Shown here: one piece after another, positions 14,608 to 20,484 of the stretch | How positions within the stretch are numbered: position 1 is the first letter of the stretch | How the letters are laid out: the number at the start of each line of letters is the position of its first letter | Assembly (NCBI GenBank): GCA_005882055.1 | Contig: VBGQ01000025.1 | Location: 1 to 24,259, forward strand | From: Chloroflexota bacterium | GTDB lineage: Bacteria > Chloroflexota > Limnocylindria > QHBO01 | Direction of reading: 5' to 3' | DNA: 24,259 nt | Made by a program: the position numbers and the translations under genes | Notes under the pieces: generated by a model | Database searches by the model: none | What the model saw: the letters and a program-made list of their open reading frames with translations, nothing else | What the model was told of the DNA's origin: nothing

Positions 14608-15314
14608 CGGTACACGGTTACTACGCGAGGCAGGAACGCCTGCGAACGCCTGACCCGGCGCAGCCCGGCGGAGGACGCGAGCGCGTCGAGCTCATCGAGC
14701 GTATACGCGCGCCGCGCGGAGAGGACCCCGTCGTGGCGCGTGTAGCGCGCGCGGGCAAGGCCCAGAACCGTCAGGGCACTGACCAGGAAGGCGAGGCGTC
14801 CGCGACGCAGGTCGTTGACCACCACGCCACGTCGCGCCACCCGGCGCATCTCCCCCAGCGCGCGCACGGCGTCCGCGGGATCGAGGTGATGGAGGACGAG
14901 CGAGGAGTGCGCGACATCGACGCTGTCGTCGGCGAACGGCAGTTGCCGGGCGTCGGCTTCCAACAGCTCGACATCCGCCAATCGGTCCAGGCGACGCGCC
15001 GCGTACTCGAGCACCTGGGGGCGAAGGTCAGACGCCAGGACGCGGAGCCGGCGCGCTCCGGCGTTGCGGGCCAGCCGGGCGGGGAGATCGCCGGGGCCAG
15101 TGCCGATGTCGAGGACTACCGCGGACTGGGTCCCATCCAGCAGCCACTCGATGGCGGCCGCGCTCGCGGATACCCCGCCGGGGAGGCGATTGAGCATCGC
15201 CATCTCGCGCAGGTTGCGGCGCAGCTCGACCACATCCAGGGTGGCCTGATCGAGGAATTCGTGGCTGATATCGCGGGTATCGAGGGCCGGGATCATCGCG
15301 CTCACACGCTGCAT
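14604..15314 (-). CDS. Class I SAM-dependent methyltransferase
   Basis: This 236-residue protein has a SAM-binding VLDIGTGPGDLPARLA near residues 68-83, LEADARQLPFADDSVDVAHSSLVLHHL further on, and the helical cap typical of small-molecule methyltransferases. The N-terminal sequence ending in LREMAMLNRLPGG resembles methyltransferases of quinone, phenolic-lipid and polyketide pathways. The ATG at 15314 gives the longest plausible form; an ATG at 15296 is an alternative, and neither has a good ribosome binding site. Its stop overlaps the flavoprotein ATG as ATGA. It is probably the first of the four coupled genes. Likely role: O- or C-methylation of the pathway product. Confidence 0.84.
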   Translation of the reverse strand: MQRVSAMIPALDTRDISHEFLDQATLDVVELRRNLREMAMLNRLPGGVSASAAAIEWLLDGTQSAVVLDIGTGPGDLPARLARNAGARRLRVLASDLRPQVLEYAARRLDRLADVELLEADARQLPFADDSVDVAHSSLVLHHLDPADAVRALGEMRRVARRGVVVNDLRRGRLAFLVSALTVLGLARARYTRHDGVLSARRAYTLDELDALASSAGLRRVRRSQAFLPRVVTVYR

Positions 15315-15373
15315 GCCCAGGGCTCAGTATGCGCCGCGAGCCGCGAGGTGCCCGCGGGGGACCCGGACGACAG

Positions 15374-15655
15374 TCAGCGGTTGGCGCGCTCGCGTGCGAT
15401 AGAGCGGCCCGCCAGCCCGGTGCAGAGAAGCCCCAGCAACGCAAACGGCACGAGCCACGGTGCCCGGAGCGCGGTCGTGGCGAGCATCGACGCTCCGGAG
15501 ATGACCGCCACCGCGAGGCCCAGCCGCCCGAATCGGGCTCCATACACAAACGCCAGGACACCGCCGAGCGCCGTGCTCAGGTAGAGCGCGGAGACCAGGA
15601 TCGTCTGGCGGACGATCGGGTCGAAGACAAGCTGCTGGGTGTCGCTCGGGTGCAC
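15374..15655 (-). CDS. Small three-helix membrane protein
   Basis: This 93-residue protein has three hydrophobic stretches, around residues 16-38, 44-60 and 65-83, and a basic C-terminus (RSIARERANR). No family is recognised. It starts with GTG, and a GGAG lies about 10 nt upstream. It precedes the methyltransferase by 59 nt on the same strand, so it may be the first gene of the biosynthetic operon, perhaps as a membrane anchor or exporter accessory. It could also be an unrelated gene. Confidence 0.58.
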   Translation of the reverse strand: MHPSDTQQLVFDPIVRQTILVSALYLSTALGGVLAFVYGARFGRLGLAVAVISGASMLATTALRAPWLVPFALLGLLCTGLAGRSIARERANR

Positions 15656-15750
15656 CGGATCGGTCTCCAGCTCGGGGGAAGATGGATGCCGGATCGGTGC
15701 ACTCTAGGCTTCGGGCACAGGACCGGCAAGGCCCGAGAGTCCTGGTCTTG

Positions 15751-16269
15751 TCAGGAGGATTCCTCGTCCGCAGGACGGAGGGCCATCAGCTCGGCGACCC
15801 ATTCGCCAAGCCGTGGCAGGTGCTCGGCGTAGTGCTCGGCTCCCGCCTTGTGGATCCACCACGCCGCCTCATCGGTCCGTTCGCTCAGGCCGTACCACTC
15901 CTCGAGCATCTTGGTCCGCGCCGCGTGGGCCTGCACCCAGGTCACCGACCACGGCTGATCGTGCATGGCTTGCAGGAAGTACGCGTTCTTGGCATCGATG
16001 TCGATGTCGTGGCCCTCGTAGGTTCCGGCGCGCACGCGTTCGAGCTGCACCTGGGCCTCCGCCAGCCAGGTGCCGATGTGTGCCACCAGGTCGCGCACCG
16101 ACCAATCCGGGTCGCGGTAGTAGCCGGGCAGCATCCGCTCCCGGGAGTTCAGATGGCGGATCAGGCGCACGATCTCGTGCCAGCCGAGATGCTCCGCGTG
16201 AATGTCCGCCGCGACTGGATGCTCCGACGGCACGAAGGCGGGATGCTCCTCGATCTGCGTCTCGGTCAA
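15751..16269 (-). CDS. DinB-like/maleylpyruvate isomerase-fold protein
   Basis: This 172-residue protein has a four-helix-bundle pattern of the DinB/ClbS type: GWHEIVRLIRHLNSRERMLPGYYRDPDWSVRDLVAHIGTWLAEA in the first half, and a C-terminal AEHYAEHLPRLGEWV with conserved histidines. Such proteins are often metal-dependent thiol transferases, hydrolases or small-molecule detoxifiers; the function here is not assigned. The TTG at 16269 is chosen because AGAGG lies 5 nt upstream and codon third positions become GC-rich only from there. An ATG at 16320 would add 17 residues of poor codon bias, and that ATG is part of a TAGAAT -10-like box. Confidence 0.7.
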   Translation of the reverse strand: MTETQIEEHPAFVPSEHPVAADIHAEHLGWHEIVRLIRHLNSRERMLPGYYRDPDWSVRDLVAHIGTWLAEAQVQLERVRAGTYEGHDIDIDAKNAYFLQAMHDQPWSVTWVQAHAARTKMLEEWYGLSERTDEAAWWIHKAGAEHYAEHLPRLGEWVAELMALRPADEESS

Positions 16270-16274
16270 GGGAA

Positions 16275-16279
16275 CCTCT
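16275..16279 (-). promoter_or_regulatory. Ribosome binding site selecting a TTG start
   Basis: AGAGG on the minus strand, 5 nt before the TTG at 16269. It supports the TTG over the upstream ATG at 16320. Confidence 0.5.
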
Positions 16280-16318
16280 GGAGCTGAAACTGCGCCGAGA
16301 ACTCCGAAGCGCGCGACC

Positions 16319-16324
16319 ATTCTA
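16319..16324 (-). promoter_or_regulatory. Candidate -10 box TAGAAT of the DinB-like gene
   Basis: TAGAAT matches the -10 consensus at 5 of 6 positions and lies about 50 nt upstream of the TTG. It includes the first bases of the competing ATG. No convincing -35 hexamer is seen. Confidence 0.35.
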
Positions 16325-16367
16325 CCGGTCCCCTTGCCGTACCCACAGTGGGCGCTGCTGCTGAACC

Positions 16368-17018
16368 CTACGGGCAGTCGATGACAACGAAGCCGTCGAT
16401 GACGAGGCCGATCTCCGCTGAGTCCGTCGCGCTGGGCGTGAAGTTCGTGACGCCATCCGAGACGGCGCCCGAGGCGGTCGCGGTCCGGCCAGAGCCCTTC
16501 CACCGATTCAGGACGTGGCAGCCACCACCGTAGAAGTCGTTCGTGTTTTCGTGGTCGCGGCTGATCACGCTCGTCCCGACCAGGGTGACGTCGACCCTGA
16601 GGTCGAAGGTGTCTCCGGTGTCGATGTTGGTGACGGGAATCGTGGTGTGCAGCGCGGCCGTGTCGAACTGATTGGACACCTGGAACTCTGCGTCGGAGAG
16701 CGTGTCGGTCTGCCCCACGGCCTGGAGCAGGGTGGTATCCGTGCAGCTGTCGTATTCGAAGACATTGACCGCGCCAATGCCGGTCGTCGTGGCTTGCCCA
16801 GGAAGCTCGTGAACGGTCGGTCTGTTGGCCGTCACGAACGAATCGGTCTCGATGCAGCCAGATGCATCGAATGAGGTGAACGAGGCATTGATCAGGGGGC
16901 CGCGCTGCTGCTCGGTGGTGACCTTCCCACCGGTCGCCGCGCTGGCGATCGAGGCAGGAGCCAGGACCAGGAGGCTCAGGGTCAGGACGGTGAGAGCGCG
17001 CTTGACGATTGCGTTCAC
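16368..17018 (-). CDS. Secreted protein of unknown function
   Basis: This 216-residue protein begins with a clear signal peptide (basic residues, then LTVLTLSLLVLAPASIASA) and probable cleavage around residues 26-28. The mature part is Thr/Ser/Asp-rich, beta-type in pattern, with four cysteines spread along it (SGCIET, DSCTD, GGGCHV and the terminal IDCP) that may form disulfides. No family is recognised. The GTG at 17018 is set by AGAGGAG 9 nt upstream and by the signal peptide. The open frame extends further upstream only because it runs into the tRNA-Gln gene. Codon use is less GC-biased than in its neighbours. Confidence 0.72.
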   Translation of the reverse strand: MNAIVKRALTVLTLSLLVLAPASIASAATGGKVTTEQQRGPLINASFTSFDASGCIETDSFVTANRPTVHELPGQATTTGIGAVNVFEYDSCTDTTLLQAVGQTDTLSDAEFQVSNQFDTAALHTTIPVTNIDTGDTFDLRVDVTLVGTSVISRDHENTNDFYGGGCHVLNRWKGSGRTATASGAVSDGVTNFTPSATDSAEIGLVIDGFVVIDCP

Positions 17019-17027
17019 GCTTCGCGA

Positions 17028-17034
17028 CTCCTCT
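17028..17034 (-). promoter_or_regulatory. Ribosome binding site of the secreted protein
   Basis: AGAGGAG on the minus strand, 9 nt before the GTG at 17018. It excludes the longer start inside the tRNA. Confidence 0.7.
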
Positions 17035-17119
17035 GCGAGGTGCTTAGGACGTGTTCGTCCTTCAAGAGCGACGCGAGGTGAGCGCAAAACGTTGAACGGT
17101 GATCCCGGTGCGACGGGAT

Positions 17120-17194
17120 TGGCTGGGGCGGAAGGATTCGAACCTTCGATCTCCTGATCCAGAGTCAGGCGCCTTACCACTTGGCCACACCCCA
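17120..17194 (-). tRNA. tRNA-Gln (anticodon CUG)
   Basis: The minus strand folds into a full cloverleaf. The acceptor stem TGGGGTG pairs with CGCCCCA, including one G-T pair. The anticodon stem CCTGA/TCAGG encloses the loop CTCTGGA with CTG at plus positions 17160-17162. The T arm GAAGG/CCTTC encloses TTCGAAT. The discriminator base is G, and the 3' CCA is encoded (17120-17122). CUG reads CAG, glutamine. Confidence 0.95.
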
Positions 17195-17360
17195 GCGGAT
17201 GCGCCGTGGCATGTTACCAAAGGACCGATTTCGAGCCCGATAAAGAGCCTGACTTGCTCCAAGCCCCATGCCGGATGTTCATGCCCGTTTCAGGTGATCG
17301 CGAGATGAAGATGCCTGGCACGCGGCTGCGCACGCCCGCGCAGGCCTCGGAGCCTTCTGA

Positions 17361-17366
17361 AAGGAG
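17361..17366 (+). promoter_or_regulatory. Ribosome binding site of the SHOCT protein
   Basis: AAGGAG lies 8 nt before the GTG at 17375. This fixes the start over internal ATGs. Confidence 0.75.
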
Positions 17367-17374
17367 TAGTTAAC

Positions 17375-17599
17375 GTGCCGTTCGGCGTTCCGTACCGAAT
17401 CGGTGATGGCGGGATATGGGTCGGCATGATCATGTCCTGGATCTTCTGGATCCTGGTCGTCGCACTCGTGGTGGTGCTGCTGGTTCGACTGCTGCGCACC
17501 CACGAGGGCGGGTGGCGCGGACCCGTGAATGGTCCGGACTCCGCGGAGGAGATCCTTCACCGCCGCCTTGCCAACGGCGAGATCGACGTAGATCAATAG
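17375..17599 (+). CDS. SHOCT-domain small membrane protein
   Basis: This 74-residue protein has one transmembrane helix (about residues 18-42, IMSWIFWILVVALVVVLLVRLL) and a C-terminal SHOCT motif, SAEEILHRRLANGEID (about 56-71). SHOCT tails occur on many small bacterial membrane proteins and are thought to aid oligomerisation or ligand binding; no specific role is known. The motif stops slightly short of the usual length, ending DVDQ. The GTG start follows AAGGAG by 8 nt. The 180-nt region between the tRNA and this gene shows no other gene. Confidence 0.82.
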   Translation: MPFGVPYRIGDGGIWVGMIMSWIFWILVVALVVVLLVRLLRTHEGGWRGPVNGPDSAEEILHRRLANGEIDVDQ

Positions 17600-17704
17600 C
17601 CCGGACGGTCCGTTTCAGCTCGGCACGGGCGCCGGTATCGTCCGGCCACGGGCGAGCACGAGCGCGTCCGCGATCCAGCGGCCAGTCAAGGAGCGAATGG
17701 ACCG

Positions 17705-18088
17705 ATGCACGGCGTGCAGGCGCGCGAATGGCGCCGCTACGGGTTCGGCGGGCCACCCCAGCCGTGGGAGCACGACGCCCAGCGCGACCTCGATCGACTG
17801 GCGACCTCGTACTACCTCGAGGTGCTCGAGCAGCATCGCCGCGCCATGGAGTCGACTGAGGACGATGAGGCGGTGCACCGCATCGAGGAGATGTTCGCGA
17901 CGGCCACGCGCCATAAGCACGAGATCGACTTCACCCTCCGCCATTGGGCGACCCCGGTGGAACGCGCACGACTGGAAGATCGGCTCGGCCAGCTGATGCG
18001 TATCAGCAGGCGACTGCGCGCCTTCGTGGATGCGTCCGGTGGCGAAGACGATCCGAATCCCCCAGACGAGGCTGCCGCGGTCGCCTGA
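17705..18088 (+). CDS. Helical protein of unknown function
   Basis: This 127-residue soluble protein is rich in charged helical residues, with a Pro/Gly/aromatic N-terminus (WRRYGFGGPPQPWEHD, about residues 9-24) followed by three long predicted helices and an acidic Pro/Ala tail. No family is recognised. AAGGAG at 17688-17693 lies 11 nt upstream of the ATG. A competing ATG at 17697 opens a different frame with Arg-rich, shadow-like sequence. The gene sits between the SHOCT gene and the PLP dehydratase on the same strand. Confidence 0.66.
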   Translation: MHGVQAREWRRYGFGGPPQPWEHDAQRDLDRLATSYYLEVLEQHRRAMESTEDDEAVHRIEEMFATATRHKHEIDFTLRHWATPVERARLEDRLGQLMRISRRLRAFVDASGGEDDPNPPDEAAAVA

Positions 18089-18112
18089 TACGGATTCGCC
18101 AACCTTGCCCCG

Positions 18113-18118
18113 TACACT
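18113..18118 (+). promoter_or_regulatory. -10 box TACACT for a leaderless start
   Basis: TACACT ends 6 nt before the GTG at 18125, and no ribosome binding site lies between. Confidence 0.55.
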
Positions 18119-18124
18119 GCGGCG

Positions 18125-19138
18125 GTGGCGCCGCCCCTGCCAACCCCGACTGACATCCTGGCCGCTCGCGAGCGTCTGCGCGGCATCGCCGTCGAGACGC
18201 CGCTGGAGCCGGCTCCCTCGCTCGCCGCGACGTCCGGCGCCGCCGAGGTACGGCTGAAGCTCGAGGCGCTCCAACCCACCGGCTCGTTCAAGATCAGAGG
18301 CGCTCACAACAAGCTCTCCCTGCTTGCCGCGGCTCGCGCGTCCGGCTCCGAGCCCAACCTGCCGCTGATCACGGTCTCCTCGGGCAATCACGGCATCGCC
18401 GTGGCGCACGCCGCAGCCCGGTACGGCATGGCGGTGACCATCCTCGTCGGACACGACGTCTCGCCGGCGAAGCTGCAGTGGCTCAGGTCACTCGAGACCG
18501 ACACGATCACCGTCGAGCCCGAAGGTCGCGACTACGACGAAGCGGAGGCGGAAGCCCGCCGCAGGGAGCAGCTCGGAGCGGCGGTCTACGTCGCGCCGTA
18601 CAACGATGCCGACGTGATCGCCGGGCAGGGCACCATCGGGCTCGAGATCCTCGAGGCCTGGCCCGAATGCGAAGCGATCCTCGCGCCGATTGGGGGAGGC
18701 GGGCTGATCTGCGGCATCGGCCTGTGGGCCAAGGCTGTCAAGCCTGGGCTGCGCCTGGTTGGCATCCAGCCCTCGGCATCGCCGCCGATGTATGTCTACT
18801 TCGAGACGGGCTCGACCAAGCCGGTGCCGATCGCCCCAACCCTCGCCGACGGGGTCAGCGGCAACATCGAGCGCGGCAGCATCACCTGGGCGTTGGCGCG
18901 CAAGGTCGTGGACGCGGTCCTGCTGGTCGACGAGAAAGAGCTGGCCGATGCCATGCGCTGGGCGATCGACGAGCAACGGGTGCTCCTGGAGGCGAGCGCA
19001 GTGCTCGGCATCGCGGCACTCCTGACGCGTCGCGATCCTTCGCTCGAAGGACGGCGCATCGCGGTGGTCTGCACCGGGCGAAACGTCGACGGCGCGACGG
19101 TGAGGGAGGTCTTGTCCGCCCCGCGAGATCGGGCATAG
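18125..19138 (+). CDS. PLP-dependent threonine/serine dehydratase
   Basis: This 337-residue fold-type II PLP enzyme shows PTGSFKIRGA near residues 51-60, whose Lys forms the Schiff base, SSGNHGIAVA near 86-95, and the phosphate-binding GGGGL near 190. The C-terminal region (VLLEASAVLGIAALL, IAVVCTGRN) fits threonine/serine dehydratases and serine racemases. There is no C-terminal regulatory ACT domain, so it is the short, catabolic-type form. It deaminates threonine to 2-oxobutyrate or serine to pyruvate; the preference cannot be told. The GTG follows TACACT by 6 nt. Its TAG stop forms the first bases of the next gene's -10-like box. Confidence 0.87.
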   Translation: MAPPLPTPTDILAARERLRGIAVETPLEPAPSLAATSGAAEVRLKLEALQPTGSFKIRGAHNKLSLLAAARASGSEPNLPLITVSSGNHGIAVAHAAARYGMAVTILVGHDVSPAKLQWLRSLETDTITVEPEGRDYDEAEAEARRREQLGAAVYVAPYNDADVIAGQGTIGLEILEAWPECEAILAPIGGGGLICGIGLWAKAVKPGLRLVGIQPSASPPMYVYFETGSTKPVPIAPTLADGVSGNIERGSITWALARKVVDAVLLVDEKELADAMRWAIDEQRVLLEASAVLGIAALLTRRDPSLEGRRIAVVCTGRNVDGATVREVLSAPRDRA

Positions 19139-19141
19139 GAT
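19136..19141 (+). promoter_or_regulatory. -10 box TAGGAT overlapping a stop codon
   Basis: TAGGAT ends 6 nt before the ATG at 19148. Its first three bases are the stop codon of the dehydratase. Confidence 0.5.
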
Positions 19142-19147
19142 CGCGAG

Positions 19148-19741
19148 ATGATCGACTCGCAGCGGCGTCGGGGCAGCGGCGGAGCAGCCGTGGTAGGGGT
19201 GCTGCTGATCGCCTTCGGCCTCGTCTTCCTGGCCGGCGAGTATTGGAACATCGACCTGGGGCGCTATGGCTGGCCGATCTACGTCATCGGTCCCGGATTG
19301 GCGCTCGTGCTGCTGGGCCTCACCCAACGAGATGGGAGCGGCCTGACCATCTCCGGATCGATGGTCACCATCGTAGGGCTGATCCTCCTCTACCAGAACA
19401 CGACCGATCACTGGGAAAGCTGGGCGTATGCCTGGACACTGATCGCACCCGGTGGCAGCGGGGTCGGCACAGTGCTCTACGGGCTGCGGACCGGGAACGC
19501 CGGCATGCTGCGCGTCGGCCTGTGGCAGGTCGTCACCGCTCTGGGCCTTTTCATCGCAGGCTTCCTCTTCTTCGAGGGGCTCCTGGGCATCTCCGGCCGC
19601 CGCTTCCCTCTCCCCGACTGGGTCCTGCCCGTCGCGGTGATCGTGCTGGGACTCCTCCTGATCGCCCGTGGATTCACCGCTCGACGGGACGTCCACGCCG
19701 GAGAGACGATCGACGGAGAGGCAGCCCCTCCCAGCTCCTGA
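19148..19741 (+). CDS. Polytopic membrane protein of unknown function
   Basis: This 197-residue protein has about six hydrophobic helices, near residues 12-30, 41-59, 66-83, 92-113, 120-145 and 155-176, with a charged N-terminus and a hydrophilic tail. The first helices (VVGVLLIAFGLVFLAGEYWNID) resemble the LiaF/DUF5668-type membrane region common in bacteria, but the match is by eye and weak. The ATG at 19148 follows TAGGAT by 6 nt, 9 nt after the dehydratase stop, so it may be read both from its own promoter and by read-through. Confidence 0.78.
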   Translation: MIDSQRRRGSGGAAVVGVLLIAFGLVFLAGEYWNIDLGRYGWPIYVIGPGLALVLLGLTQRDGSGLTISGSMVTIVGLILLYQNTTDHWESWAYAWTLIAPGGSGVGTVLYGLRTGNAGMLRVGLWQVVTALGLFIAGFLFFEGLLGISGRRFPLPDWVLPVAVIVLGLLLIARGFTARRDVHAGETIDGEAAPPSS

Positions 19742-19769
19742 GCGGCGCCCCGCTGGTCCTCCTCACGCG

Positions 19770-19804
19770 TGTTACGCCGGGTGAGCCTATCGTCCGGCGG
19801 AAGG
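19770..19804 (+). repeat. Dispersed motif copy 1 (TGTTACGC type)
   Basis: About 35 nt starting TGTTACGC, with GTGAGCC then TATCGTC and ending GGCGGAAGG. It shares the core TTACGC-N7-GCNTA with two other copies at the right edge. Near-dyad symmetry suggests a protein binding site. It lies 53 nt upstream of the CGNR gene. Confidence 0.5.
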
Positions 19805-19844
19805 ACCGATGCGGCGTCACCTGTCATCGGGTGATGACTGGTGA

Positions 19845-19850
19845 TAGCCT
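19845..19850 (+). promoter_or_regulatory. -10 box TAGCCT for a leaderless start
   Basis: TAGCCT lies 7 nt before the ATG at 19858, with no ribosome binding site between them. Confidence 0.5.
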
Positions 19851-19857
19851 TCGTCCC

Positions 19858-20451
19858 ATGACGATCCCGACCGACTGGCCGGAGCCCGGAGGGCGCCCGC
19901 CGGCGCCGAGCGCCGAGCTGCATCGGATCCAGGACTTCGTGAACACCAACGATGTCGAGGCGGGACGTGATGCCATTGGGACGCCCCAGTTGCTGCACGC
20001 CTGGCTCGTTGCCGCAGGAGCGATGGACGCCGGCTCGCGCGTGACCCGCGATGCGCACGATCGCGCGCTGGCAGTGCGAGAGGGGATCCGCGCGCTTGGC
20101 CTCGCCAACAACGGCGAGCCTCTCGACCAGCAGCGGTTGGCGGCCATGAACCGCGCGGCAGCCCGCCTGCCGATGGTCCCGGCCATCACAGGCTCGGCCG
20201 CCTGGCGCCTCGAGCCGGCGACCCACGGCGTGGACGGGTTCCTCTCGGGTCTGCTGTCCACGCTGGTGAGCGCCATGGCGGACGGATCCTGGTCGCGCAT
20301 GAAGGCGTGTCGCAACGACGCCTGCAAGTGGCTCTTCTTCGACCAGTCCCGGAATCGCTCAGGGACCTGGTGCACCATGGCCATCTGCGGCAGCCGCATG
20401 AAGTCGCGCGCCTACCGTGCCCGACAGCACGAGGAGAGCCCCGCCACCTGA
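19858..20451 (+). CDS. CGNR zinc-finger (ABATE-domain) regulator
   Basis: This 197-residue protein has an N-terminal stress-response ABATE-like domain (IQDFVNTNDVEAGRDAIGTPQLLHAWL near residues 22-48) and a C-terminal CGNR zinc finger. The finger shows CRNDACKWLFFDQSRNRSGTWCTMAICGSR near 143-172, with four cysteines to bind zinc. The usual CGNR signature is CGSR here. Such proteins are putative DNA- or RNA-binding regulators with few known targets. The ATG at 19858 is chosen because TAGCCT lies 7 nt upstream and the domain starts soon after; the longer open frame upstream is the shadow of the dehydratase and membrane-protein genes. The dispersed TGTTACGC motif lies upstream. Confidence 0.84.
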   Translation: MTIPTDWPEPGGRPPAPSAELHRIQDFVNTNDVEAGRDAIGTPQLLHAWLVAAGAMDAGSRVTRDAHDRALAVREGIRALGLANNGEPLDQQRLAAMNRAAARLPMVPAITGSAAWRLEPATHGVDGFLSGLLSTLVSAMADGSWSRMKACRNDACKWLFFDQSRNRSGTWCTMAICGSRMKSRAYRARQHEESPAT

Positions 20452-20471
20452 ACGGGCGCTCGCACGCCGCC

Positions 20472-20477
20472 TATCCT
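20472..20477 (+). promoter_or_regulatory. -10 box TATCCT for a leaderless start
   Basis: TATCCT lies 7 nt before the kgd ATG at 20485, in the 33-nt gap after the CGNR gene. Confidence 0.55.
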
Positions 20478-20484
20478 TTCGGGC

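Noticed and set aside
17019..17180. N-terminal extension MVRRLTLDQEIEGSNPSAP on the secreted protein
   Set aside because: This peptide is the translation of the tRNA-Gln gene on the same strand, a frequent annotation artefact. The ribosome binding site and signal peptide place the start at 17018.
17600..17704. Palindrome CGGACGGTCCG after the SHOCT gene as a terminator
   Set aside because: The 5-bp arms leave only a 1-nt loop, which cannot form a hairpin, and no longer stem is convincing.
18478..19857. Long upstream extension of the CGNR gene frame
   Set aside because: The extension lies out of frame over the dehydratase and membrane-protein genes, is Arg-rich and has no domain. The real protein starts at 19858 after a TAGCCT box.
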